From the NCBI GenBank assembly GCA_900770445.1, contig CAAGKO010000056.1, positions 1 through 22,283 on the forward strand: a DNA stretch of 22,283 nt, given 5' to 3'. Under the pieces are notes generated by a model. That model was not told where the DNA came from, did not search any database, and was given only the letters and a program-made list of their open reading frames with translations. Positions 1 through 7,098 of the stretch are shown one piece after another (within the stretch, counting starts at the first letter, position 1; the number at the start of each line of letters is the position of its first letter). Both the position numbers and the translations under genes were made by a program. This DNA comes from an uncultured Oribacterium sp. Its GTDB lineage: Bacteria > Bacillota > Clostridia > Lachnospirales > Lachnospiraceae.

Positions 1-24
1 GTTCAGACGTGTGCTTTCCGATCT
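1..24. other. Illumina adapter remnant at contig edge (not genomic)
   Basis: These bases match the 3' end of the TruSeq read-2 adapter (ending GTGTGCTCTTCCGATCT) except for one missing C in the CTCTTCC part. The mreC reading frame happens to run through it, but residues read from it do not belong to the protein. True genomic sequence begins at about base 25. Confidence 0.9.
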
Positions 25-564
25 GCGATGTGCCTTCAGTCGAGCAACACCTGCATCGTCGCCGGCGACCTGACCCTCTATCAGCAGGGCCGTCTCCGCA
101 TCACCGACATGCAGAAGGATGCGACGATCCAGGACGGCGACCGCATCGTCACCTCGAACATCTCCTCGAAGTTCATGCCGGGGATCCTCATCGGCTATGC
201 CGTCGATATCCAGGATGACGAGAAGAAGCTGATGAAGACCGGCTATCTGATTCCGGCAGCTGACTTCGATGATCTCACGGAGGTCCTCGTGCTGAAGGAT
301 GTAAAGTCCGACAGCTTCCTCGATACGAACGAGGGGCAGGATGTCCTGATGAAGAACCTGACGGACACGACGGCCGCCGAGGAGAGCGCTGCCGCCGAGG
401 AGAGTGCTGCCGCCGAGGAGAGTGCCACTGCAGCAGACGGACAGAGCATCGCGTCCACGGAGGCGTCTTCACAGTGGTCCGGGATGGAAGGGCTGACGCC
501 GCTCAGCGACATCACCGGCCAGACGAGTGCCTCTGACGAGAGCACAGACGAGAATGCAGGTTGA
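25..564 (+). CDS. mreC: MreC, rod shape-determining protein (5'-truncated)
   Basis: MreC is the bitopic extracytoplasmic scaffold of the elongasome that binds MreD, PBP2 and MreB. Only about the last 180 residues are present because the contig begins inside the gene. The visible part is the end of the second beta domain (a stretch rich in GD, IQDGDRIVTS and GILIGYAVDI-like strands, closing with DLTEVLVLKD), which is typical of MreC C termini. It is followed by an unusual tail of about 70 residues that is Ala/Glu/Ser/Thr-rich and contains three AAEESA units. The TGA stop overlaps the GAGG that probably serves mreD, 12 bases before its ATG. No start, transmembrane anchor or coiled coil can be seen, since these would lie upstream of the contig edge. 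Identification rests on the C-terminal fold pattern plus the mreD-PBP2-rodA context. Confidence 0.9.
   Translation, partial: AMCLQSSNTCIVAGDLTLYQQGRLRITDMQKDATIQDGDRIVTSNISSKFMPGILIGYAVDIQDDEKKLMKTGYLIPAADFDDLTEVLVLKDVKSDSFLDTNEGQDVLMKNLTDTTAAEESAAAEESAAAEESATAADGQSIASTEASSQWSGMEGLTPLSDITGQTSASDESTDENAG
373..426 (+). repeat. Three in-frame 18-bp tandem repeats in mreC
   Basis: Units at 373-390, 391-408 and 409-426 differ only at single third-position bases (…AGCGCT, …AGTGCT, …AGTGCC). Each encodes AAEESA. Because the unit is a multiple of three, copy-number change would lengthen or shorten the MreC tail without a frameshift. Confidence 0.9.
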
Positions 565-576
565 GGTCGGATAGGT

Positions 577-1128
577 ATGAACGCAGTTACGAAACGAAAA
601 TTACCGAAGTTTAAACCACTGAAGCGGAAAACGAAGCAGCGTCTTCGTATCCTCTTTTATATCGCCTCCCTCGGGCTCGCGTTTCTGATTCAGACCAGTG
701 TGTTTCCGCTGATCCCGTTTCTCGCCGCCTCCCCGAACCTGCTGCTGATCCTGACCTTTTCCTTCGGCTTCCTGCACGGCAGTCTGCCGGGCATGATCTA
801 TGGACTCGGCGCCGGCCTCCTGATGGACCTTTTCTACTCCGGTCCCTTCGGCTTTTACAGCCTCGTCTTCGTCCTGATCGGGTATCTCAACGGCTTCTTC
901 AGCCGATTCTACTACGAAGAGTACATCACACTGCCGATGTTCATGTGTGTCTTTAATCTGTTGATCTACCACATCTATATCTATGTGTTCCGTTTCCTGA
1001 TCCGACTGAAGCTGAATCTTCCGTACTATGGACTGCACGTCGTACTGCCATCCATCGTATTTTCACTGCTTGTCACACTGGTACTGTATCGTTTCTTCTT
1101 CTCCGCCCATGAGCGGATCGAACGCTAG
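577..1128 (+). CDS. mreD: MreD, rod shape-determining membrane protein
   Basis: The protein has 183 residues with a basic N terminus (about 25 residues rich in Lys/Arg) and then five or six hydrophobic segments spread over residues 25-177. It carries the family's typical stretch around residues 65-95 with small residues, aromatic residues and a GLLMDLFYSGPFG-like motif. MreD is an integral membrane partner of MreC and helps place the elongasome. It begins 12 bases after the mreC stop with GAGG at 563-566 as a modest ribosome binding site, and ends 11 bases before the PBP2 start, so the genes are clearly one operon. The length is normal for Firmicute MreD. Sequence similarity in this family is weak, so position between mreC and PBP2 is an important part of the call. 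Confidence 0.92.
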   Translation: MNAVTKRKLPKFKPLKRKTKQRLRILFYIASLGLAFLIQTSVFPLIPFLAASPNLLLILTFSFGFLHGSLPGMIYGLGAGLLMDLFYSGPFGFYSLVFVLIGYLNGFFSRFYYEEYITLPMFMCVFNLLIYHIYIYVFRFLIRLKLNLPYYGLHVVLPSIVFSLLVTLVLYRFFFSAHERIER

Positions 1129-1139
1129 AGGAGTCTTCA

Positions 1140-4010
1140 TTGTTCAAGGAATTACTGAGCGCAGTTAAAGAATTTATCATCCGTTTCGTCAGCTCCCGTC
1201 TTTTCGCACTAGGGCTGATTTTCACGATCCTGTTTGCCGTGCTCGCGGGTCGCCTGTTCGAGCTCCAGATCGTGAACGGTGATCAGTATCTCTCGGATTA
1301 TCAGAACCGTACCCTGACGAAGGTGACCACGGTCGGTACGAGGGGCAATATCTATGACCGCGACGGTCGTCTCCTCGCGTATAACGAGCTTCAGTACAAC
1401 ATTACGATCGCGGACAACGGAGCCTACGACACGACGGACAGCGGCATCAACCGCCGGAATCTGATGCTGTATAAGCTTACACAGATCATCGAGAAGTACG
1501 GCTATTCCGTCGACGGACAGTATAAGATAAAGCTCGATGAGAATCATGAGTTTCAGTTCACGACGAGCTCCGAAACCGAGCGGAAACGCTTCATCGCGAA
1601 CATCCGCGGGCGCAATGTCTCGGACCTCAGTGAGAAGGACTTTAACGTCAGTGCACGGGAGGCCTTCAACACCTCGAAGCGTCGTTACCGCTTCGATAAC
1701 ATCAAGGACGAAAACGGCATGGCCATCGTCCTCGATGATGAGACCGCCCTCGACATGATCAGTATCTTCTATACCATGCGTCTCACCGCCTACCAGCGCT
1801 ACCAGACCACGACCATCGTAAAGAATGTGTCGAAGGAGTGCATGGCGGAGATCCTCGAGTCGAAGGGAGAGCTCCAGGGCGTCGATATCGAAAATGTTTC
1901 CGTGCGAAAGTACAACTATGCGCCGTACCTCAGCCACATCGTCGGCTACACCGGTCAGGTCCGGGAGGATCAGCTCGCGGAGCTCCGAAAGACCGATGAG
2001 AGCTACGAGCTGAACGACACCGTCGGTGTCTGGGGTCTCGAGAAGAGCATGGAGTCCGAGCTGAAGGGTCGGAAGGGCTACCGTGAGATGTACCTGAACT
2101 CCGTCGGCTCTGTCCTCGAGGTCGTCTCGGAATCCGAGGCGAAGGCGGGCAATGATATCTATACCACCATCTCCGCGAACGATCAGATCGCGATCTACCA
2201 TCTGCTCGAGCAGGAGCTGGCCGGCATACTCGCATCGAAGATTGTCGAATCGGATGCCCCGCAGAACGAGCATGTGAAGCAGTCCCAGATCACCATCCCG
2301 GTGAAGGACGCCTACTTCCAGCTCATCAACAACAACGTCCTGGATTCCGCCCATTTCGCCCAGGCCGCCCCAGGCAGCGCCGAGCGTCAGATCGCGGACA
2401 TCTTCGCCGACAATAAGGAGAAGAAGCTCCAGCGTATCGAGAACGAGCTTCTGAACCCGAACACGAGTAATCTGAACGAGCTCCCGAAGGACATGCAGGC
2501 CTTCATCGTCTACATCTATGACTACCTTCTGAGTGATGCCTCGGATATGATTCAGAGCTCGAATCAGAAGTTTAAGGATTCGGAGGCCTACCAGGAATGG
2601 CGAAATGACACCATCAGTCTCCATGACTTCATCATCGCCGGCATCGAGGAGGCATGGCTCGATACCTCGAAGCTCTCCCTTTCGAATGATTACTATGATA
2701 CCGAGAGCATCTACCAGCTCCTCGTCGGGGAGCTGATGGAGCGTCTACGGGAGGATACGGATTTTGATAAGGTGCTCTATAAGTACGCGATTGCGGACAA
2801 CACCATCCAGGGCTATCTCTTACTGATGGCGCTCTTCGAGCAGGGCGTTCTCCCGGAGGATGCGCAGGCGTATCTTCAGCTCTCGACCGGTGACGCGCAC
2901 TATGCCTATACCTTCCTCGTGAAGAAGGTCCGGCAGATTGCATTGACCCCGGCCCAGCTCGCGCTGGATCCGTGCAACGGCTCGGTCGTCGTGACGGATG
3001 TGAAGACGGGAAAGATCCGGGCGCTCGTTACCTATCCGGGCTTCGACAACAACCGGATCACGGACAGCGATTACCTCGCGAAGGTAAACAAGGACCTGTC
3101 CCTGCCGCTCCTCAACAACGCGACACAGACCCAGCTCGCTCCTGGTTCGACCTTCAAGCCGATTACCTCGATCGCGGCGATGGAAGAGGGCGTCATCGAC
3201 CTCTCGACCATCATCGACTGTACGGGTATCTATAAGGAGGTCGTACCGAACATCAAGTGCTGGATCTATCCGGAGAAGCATGGGGAGGAGAACATCATCG
3301 ATGGTATCAAGAACTCCTGCAACTTCTTCTTCGCTGAGGTCGGCCATCGACTGGCGACGGATCCGAACGGCATCTACAGCCAGACCCTCGGTCTCGAACG
3401 CATCGCGAAGTATGCGGCGGCCTTCGGTCTCGATTCTCTCTCGGGCGTCGAAATCGATGAGACGAAGCCGCACATCTCGGATTACGATCCGGAGCGTTCT
3501 GCGATGGGTCAGGGTAATCATGCGTACAACAACGTCCAGCTCGCCCGCTATATTACGGCGGTCGCGAACCGTGGCACGGTCTTCGATCTCTCCATCCTTG
3601 ATAAGGTGACGGATTCCGACGGCAACGTGCTTCGGACGATCGAACCGAAGGTGAAGGACCAGCTCGACTTCAGCACGGTGACCTGGAATGCCGTTCAGAC
3701 CGGACTTCGTGAGATGATTACGGAAGGTGTCGCGAAGAGCGTTTTCCTCCATCAGAACATACCGATCGCCGGTAAGACCGGTACCGCGCAGGAGCGTGAG
3801 GACCGTGGTAACCATGCAGTATTCGTTTCCTACGCGCCGTATGACAACCCGGAGATCGCCGTCACCGTGAACATACCATACGGATATTCCTCCGGTAACG
3901 CCGCGAGTCTCGCAAATAACGTATACAATTACTGCTATGGCAAGGACAGTCTCGAGGCCATCCTTTCACGGGATGCGTCCTACGTTTCCTCGGTCAATGT
4001 TTCCGACTAA
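1140..4010 (+). CDS. mrdA: Penicillin-binding protein 2, elongasome transpeptidase, with a ~250-residue insert
   Basis: This class B PBP cross-links peptidoglycan during cell elongation together with RodA. Start is TTG, preceded by AGAGGAG seven bases upstream. One N-terminal membrane anchor lies at about residues 17-43, followed by the dimerisation domain (R-G-N-I-Y-D-R-D-G motif near residue 72). The transpeptidase domain begins near residue 610 (DPCNGSVVV). All three active-site motifs are present: S670-T-F-K673 in PGSTFKP, S726-C-N728, and K879-T-G881 in AGKTGTAQE. At 956 residues it is much longer than the usual 600-700; the extra length is mainly residues ~360-608, an acidic, helical-looking region between the two standard domains, with no recognised motif. 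Similar long forms are known in clostridial PBP2s. The anchor, intact catalytic set and rodA next door make the role secure. Confidence 0.96.
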   Translation: MFKELLSAVKEFIIRFVSSRLFALGLIFTILFAVLAGRLFELQIVNGDQYLSDYQNRTLTKVTTVGTRGNIYDRDGRLLAYNELQYNITIADNGAYDTTDSGINRRNLMLYKLTQIIEKYGYSVDGQYKIKLDENHEFQFTTSSETERKRFIANIRGRNVSDLSEKDFNVSAREAFNTSKRRYRFDNIKDENGMAIVLDDETALDMISIFYTMRLTAYQRYQTTTIVKNVSKECMAEILESKGELQGVDIENVSVRKYNYAPYLSHIVGYTGQVREDQLAELRKTDESYELNDTVGVWGLEKSMESELKGRKGYREMYLNSVGSVLEVVSESEAKAGNDIYTTISANDQIAIYHLLEQELAGILASKIVESDAPQNEHVKQSQITIPVKDAYFQLINNNVLDSAHFAQAAPGSAERQIADIFADNKEKKLQRIENELLNPNTSNLNELPKDMQAFIVYIYDYLLSDASDMIQSSNQKFKDSEAYQEWRNDTISLHDFIIAGIEEAWLDTSKLSLSNDYYDTESIYQLLVGELMERLREDTDFDKVLYKYAIADNTIQGYLLLMALFEQGVLPEDAQAYLQLSTGDAHYAYTFLVKKVRQIALTPAQLALDPCNGSVVVTDVKTGKIRALVTYPGFDNNRITDSDYLAKVNKDLSLPLLNNATQTQLAPGSTFKPITSIAAMEEGVIDLSTIIDCTGIYKEVVPNIKCWIYPEKHGEENIIDGIKNSCNFFFAEVGHRLATDPNGIYSQTLGLERIAKYAAAFGLDSLSGVEIDETKPHISDYDPERSAMGQGNHAYNNVQLARYITAVANRGTVFDLSILDKVTDSDGNVLRTIEPKVKDQLDFSTVTWNAVQTGLREMITEGVAKSVFLHQNIPIAGKTGTAQEREDRGNHAVFVSYAPYDNPEIAVTVNIPYGYSSGNAASLANNVYNYCYGKDSLEAILSRDASYVSSVNVSD

Positions 4011-4029
4011 GCATCGTCACCTGCCTTTC

Positions 4030-4069
4030 CGTGTGTGCGCATGCGCATGTGTATGTGTATGTGTATGCA
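4030..4069. repeat. 40-bp alternating purine-pyrimidine tract (Z-DNA-prone) between PBP2 and rodA
   Basis: Every step from 4030 to 4069 alternates pyrimidine and purine without a break. The sequence is mostly GT/AT/GC dinucleotides, with the 10-bp palindrome GCGCATGCGC at 4037-4046 and three ATGTGT-like repeats after it. Another palindrome, GCTGCGCAGC, follows directly. Alternating tracts of this length are classical Z-DNA formers under negative supercoiling. The 105-bp gap it sits in is the longest in the mre operon. Confidence 0.85.
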
Positions 4070-4115
4070 ACAGGCGCTGCGCAGCACAGGCAGTCATTTA
4101 TAGAAGAGTAGACTT

Positions 4116-5255
4116 ATGAGGTTTGATTACAATTTTAAGCATTATGATTTCCGGCTCGTCCTCTACATGATCGTGCTGAACGTTTTCGGCGTCCTCGTCA
4201 TGCGTTCCGCCGTCGGTGCCGAGAGCTTCCGGGATGTGCAGGTCGTACGACAGATCCTGGGCTCCTTCGCAGGGCTTGCGATCTGCATCGCCCTGTCGCT
4301 TGTGGACTATCGCTGGCTCGTGCAGCAGGCGAATCTGATCTATATGTTCTGCGTCCTGCTTCTCGCGGGCGTACTGATCTACGGAACCGCCGCGGGACAC
4401 GATGCGGTCCGCTGGATACAGCTGCCGGTCATCGGTCAGGTGCAGCCGGCCGAGTTCGTGAAGATCGGACTCATCGTGTTCTTCGCCGCCTATTTCCAGC
4501 GCGCGAAGGATCAGATCAATCTGCCACACATCGTCCTCATGGCCTTCGTGTGGTTCATGATCCCGATCCTGCTGATCCTTCTGCAGCCGAACCTGAGTAC
4601 GAGTATCATCATCACAATCATCGTGGCCGCGATGGTCTTCGCATCGAATATCAGCATCCGCTGGATCCTCGGCGTACTGCTCGCCATCGTTCCTTTTGCG
4701 CTGATCTTCGTATACCTGTTTAAATCCGGTCTCTATGATAAGATACCGCTGCTGCGTGGCTACCAGGCACAGCGTATCCTGACCTTCCTGAACCCGTCGG
4801 AGAACACCCAGACCTTCTATCAGCAGATGTACTCCATGATGGCGATCGGTTCCGGAAAGCTGACAGGCAAGGGCCTCTACAACAGCTCCATTTTCTCCGT
4901 AAAAAACGGAAATTTCCTCGCAGAGGAGGACAACGACTTCATTTTTGCGGTCGTGGGAGAGGAGCTCGGCTTCCGTGGATCGATGATAATTATCATATTA
5001 TTCTTGTTGATTATCGTAGAATGTCTTATAATAGCTAGGAAGGCGAGAAATTTAAGTGGACGTCTGATATGTGTTGGCATGATGGCATGGATCGGCTTTC
5101 AGACGTATACGCACATTGCGGTAACCACGGGCATCTTCCCGAATACCGGTATCACACTTCCTTTTTTCTCGAGAGGCGTAAGTTCACTGGTTTCCGTCTA
5201 TGCCGGTATGGGCATCGTGTTAAATGTAGCATTGCAGAGAAGCGATCGTGCGTGA
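4116..5255 (+). CDS. rodA: RodA, SEDS peptidoglycan glycosyltransferase
   Basis: RodA polymerises lipid II into glycan strands and works as a pair with PBP2. The 379-residue protein is hydrophobic throughout, consistent with about ten membrane segments, and shows SEDS-family signatures: L-Q-P-N-L-S-T near residue 160, and the loop NGNFLAEEDNDFIFAVVGEELGF. In that loop D274 corresponds to the essential aspartate of the family (usually written HTDFIF). The C terminus has the conserved G-I-T-L-P-F-F-S-R-G-V-S-S-L stretch. Start ATG at 4116 has only a weak ribosome binding site (GAAGAG). Codon use changes abruptly at about 4983-5060 to AT-rich codons such as ATA, TTA, AGG and AGA, in a stretch that contains a promoter-like sequence and a 14-bp palindrome (see separate entry). 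Confidence 0.95.
   Translation: MRFDYNFKHYDFRLVLYMIVLNVFGVLVMRSAVGAESFRDVQVVRQILGSFAGLAICIALSLVDYRWLVQQANLIYMFCVLLLAGVLIYGTAAGHDAVRWIQLPVIGQVQPAEFVKIGLIVFFAAYFQRAKDQINLPHIVLMAFVWFMIPILLILLQPNLSTSIIITIIVAAMVFASNISIRWILGVLLAIVPFALIFVYLFKSGLYDKIPLLRGYQAQRILTFLNPSENTQTFYQQMYSMMAIGSGKLTGKGLYNSSIFSVKNGNFLAEEDNDFIFAVVGEELGFRGSMIIIILFLLIIVECLIIARKARNLSGRLICVGMMAWIGFQTYTHIAVTTGIFPNTGITLPFFSRGVSSLVSVYAGMGIVLNVALQRSDRA
4983..5032 (+). promoter_or_regulatory. Candidate promoter and palindromic operator inside rodA
   Basis: A perfect 14-bp palindrome ATGATAATTATCAT lies at 4983-4996. It is followed by TTGTTG (5004-5009), 17 bases, and a perfect TATAAT (5027-5032). The segment codes for a RodA membrane helix but uses codons rare in the rest of the gene. 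It would produce a transcript for the mgsA-like gene starting near 5039. The palindrome resembles half of a Fur/PerR-type box, but the match is not close enough to name a regulator. The -35 matches only three of six consensus bases. Confidence 0.5.
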
Positions 5256-5327
5256 GTCGACGCTCTTTTATAAAAGCTGTCCTGCTTCCCTGTTGTAAAA
5301 AAACGTAAGATCAGAGAGGTCTAAATA

Positions 5328-5717
5328 ATGAATGTCGGGTTAATCGCACATGATTCTAAGAAGAAGCTGATGCAGAACTTCTGCATCGCATACCGTGGCA
5401 TCTTGAGCAAGCATGAGCTCTATGCGACCGGTACCACGGGACTCCTCATCGAAGAGGTCACGAATCTTCGCATCCATAAATTCCTGCCAGGAGAGACGGG
5501 CGGCGCCCGTCAGCTGGCATCGCAGATCGAGCAGGGAAACCTCGATATGGTGATCTTCCTGCGGGATCCGCTACATGTAAAGGCAGAGGAGCCGGAGGTG
5601 AACTCCGTCGTTCGTCTGTGCGACATCTACAACATCCCGATCGGAACGAACCTCGCGACCGCGGAGCTCCTGATCAAGGCACTGGAGCGCGGCGATCTCG
5701 AGTGGCGGAACATCTGA
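5328..5717 (+). CDS. mgsA: Methylglyoxal synthase-like protein, probably altered in catalysis
   Basis: The 129-residue protein aligns along its full length with methylglyoxal synthase, which turns dihydroxyacetone phosphate into methylglyoxal and phosphate. Seen: the N-terminal GLIAHDSKK, the phosphate-binding ATGTTG, IFLRDPL with D80, and the C-terminal NIPIGTNLATAE. However, the segment that is normally GGDQQ reads G58-G-A60-R-Q62, so the catalytic base (Asp71 in E. coli numbering) is Ala. The normal PHEPDV/PHDPDV reads A-E87-E-P-E90-V, so the His98 and Asp101 equivalents are both Glu. Phosphate-binding residues look intact. It follows rodA by 72 bases with an AGAGAGG ribosome binding site, the usual place in this bacterial group. 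Identity of the fold is secure; whether it makes methylglyoxal is doubtful. Confidence 0.88.
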   Translation: MNVGLIAHDSKKKLMQNFCIAYRGILSKHELYATGTTGLLIEEVTNLRIHKFLPGETGGARQLASQIEQGNLDMVIFLRDPLHVKAEEPEVNSVVRLCDIYNIPIGTNLATAELLIKALERGDLEWRNI

Positions 5718-5845
5718 TGGAGACATGAATCATGGCCTGAGTGAATCCGGCGGAGTCTGCATGCGCAGCCTGGATGTCTGGATTTACGGTCTGTTCGATG
5801 CGATCATCACGACATGTAAGATTATTTTAGGAGATAAACAGATAC

Positions 5846-6886
5846 ATGCTTGGACAGAATCGAAAGAAACTGAAGCGCGGCATGAAATCATCCGGAGGGA
5901 GCTTCCAGCGAAGACTCCTTCCGGTTCTTTTATGCTTATTTTTTACGATACTGCTCGCCGGCTGCGGGCGGAAGAAGCTGGAGCACAGCTATGACATCCG
6001 CCTGGGACTTACCCGCATGAACGCGGTCAGCGTCAGCGATGCTGCCGGGAAGCATGCCGATGGCTTCTCAAAGGGACTCGCGATCCCGGATGCGAAGCAG
6101 ACGATCGGGGCAGATGGTCTCACGGCGGAAGCAGCCCTCCTCGTCTCGAACGAGGGCGATGATCCACAGGTGCTCGTCTCGAAGAACCCGTATGTCCGCA
6201 CCTATCCGGCGTCCATCACGAAGGTGATGACAGCCCTCGTCTGCCTCCGGAACGTCGATGACCTGCAGCAGGAGTTCACCGTTACGCAGAACTCGAAAAT
6301 CACGGTCTCCGGATCCTCCATGGCCTATATCCATCCGGGGGAGACCCTCACCATCGAAGAGCTTCTCTATGGTATGCTGCTGCCGTCCGGAAACGATGCC
6401 GCGGTTGCCGTCGCGGAGGCCACCGCCGGCTCGGTCGATGCCTTCGTGGAGATGATGAACGAAACCGCGATGGAGATCGGTGCCACCGGATGTCACTTCG
6501 TGAATGTGAACGGACTTCCGGACGAAAATCACTACATGACGCCGTATGATATCTACCTGACGATGCATGCGGCTCTCGAGTACGATGCCTTCCGCGAGAT
6601 CGTCGGAAGTGTACACTACGACCCGGAGTATAAGGACGCGAACGGGATGCCGAAGAAGCAGGAGTGGACCGTTTCGAACAAGTATTTGCTCGGTGAAGTC
6701 GAGACCCCTGACGGCCTCCGTGTCCTCGGCGGAAAGACCGGCACCACGAAAGCCGCCGGCTACTGCCTCACCCAGGCGACGGAAAAAGAGGCCACCGGCG
6801 AGGAGTATATCAGCACCGTCATGAAGGCGAAAACCCGCGATGACCTGTATAGTAATATGACGATGTTGCTTGAAAAAATACATTGA
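5846..6886 (+). CDS. D-alanyl-D-alanine carboxypeptidase, lipoprotein (PBP5/DacF family)
   Basis: This serine carboxypeptidase trims the terminal D-Ala from peptidoglycan stem peptides. The N terminus is a lipoprotein signal: a basic region, a hydrophobic run, then LLAGC with the lipidated Cys at residue 40. Catalytic motifs are complete: S123-I-T-K126 in PASITK, S181-G-N183, and K297-T-G299 in GGKTGTTKAAG. At 346 residues it has the catalytic domain but no room for the C-terminal beta domain and membrane helix of classical PBP5, so the lipid would be the only anchor. ATG at 5846 is chosen because AGGAG lies at 5829-5833; the 12-base spacing is long, and ATG 5883 is an alternative giving a shorter signal peptide. 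The 128-bp gap before it holds no gene I can support; a weak TAAGAT -10 near 5817 is possible. Confidence 0.93.
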   Translation: MLGQNRKKLKRGMKSSGGSFQRRLLPVLLCLFFTILLAGCGRKKLEHSYDIRLGLTRMNAVSVSDAAGKHADGFSKGLAIPDAKQTIGADGLTAEAALLVSNEGDDPQVLVSKNPYVRTYPASITKVMTALVCLRNVDDLQQEFTVTQNSKITVSGSSMAYIHPGETLTIEELLYGMLLPSGNDAAVAVAEATAGSVDAFVEMMNETAMEIGATGCHFVNVNGLPDENHYMTPYDIYLTMHAALEYDAFREIVGSVHYDPEYKDANGMPKKQEWTVSNKYLLGEVETPDGLRVLGGKTGTTKAAGYCLTQATEKEATGEEYISTVMKAKTRDDLYSNMTMLLEKIH

Positions 6887-6902
6887 GGATGCCCTCTCAT
6901 GA

Positions 6903-6940
6903 AAGGGGTCTGACCCCGGCGAAACGGGGTCAGACCCCTT
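6903..6940. repeat. REP-like double palindrome (GGGGTC-T-GACCCC)
   Basis: Two 16-base arms (6903-6918 and 6925-6940) are perfect inverted copies around the loop GCGAAA. Each arm itself contains GGGGTCTGACCCC, which can fold alone with a 1-base centre. No T-run follows, so it is not a standard terminator. The motif looks like the extragenic palindromes mobilised by REP-associated tyrosine transposases; that link is inference. Confidence 0.8.
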
Positions 6941-6947
6941 GACTTTT

Positions 6948-7014
6948 GAGCTTTCCGAGCGCGCAGTACTGTGCTTCTGGTGCCGGCTCTCCGGGGTTGC
7001 GCGCTCGCATTTTT
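6948..7014 (+). terminator. Fragment of the dispersed intergenic repeat, forming a terminator-like hairpin
   Basis: Bases 6948-6979 are the reverse complement of 9796-9827 with one mismatch in 32, and similarity continues more weakly to about 6999. This is therefore an inverted, partial copy of the long repeat upstream of aroB. In addition CGAGCGCGCA (6956-6965) pairs perfectly with TGCGCGCTCG (6998-7007), and five T residues follow at 7010-7014. That arrangement could end transcription of the carboxypeptidase gene before the promoter at 7040. The loop is long (32 bases) but holds a smaller CCGG hairpin. Confidence 0.6.
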
Positions 7015-7039
7015 AGAAGCCATGTTCTGTGATTGCTCC

Positions 7040-7068
7040 TTGAATTAGACCCCCGAATGAGCTATACT
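7040..7068 (+). promoter_or_regulatory. Sigma-A-type promoter for the P-loop/HlyD-like pair
   Basis: TTGAAT at 7040-7045, a 17-base spacer and TATACT at 7063-7068 give a close match to the vegetative consensus. Predicted start near 7075, leaving a short leader before AGGAGG at 7084-7089 and the ATG at 7099. Confidence 0.75.
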
Positions 7069-7098
7069 AAAGCCACAAAAGTTAGGAGGTACTTGACT

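Noticed and set aside
1209..2624. 471-codon open frame on the minus strand inside the PBP2 gene
   Set aside because: It is an antisense shadow of a GC-biased gene; the product lacks any known motif. The same holds for 2820-3815 (-) in the same gene.
3937..4119. Frame with a CACVCVCVC-like run downstream of PBP2
   Set aside because: The run is only a translation of the alternating GT/GC tract, and the frame starts inside the PBP2 gene.
5725..5994. 89-codon frame overlapping the carboxypeptidase start
   Set aside because: It lacks a ribosome binding site, overlaps the lipoprotein signal peptide in another frame and has no family-like features.
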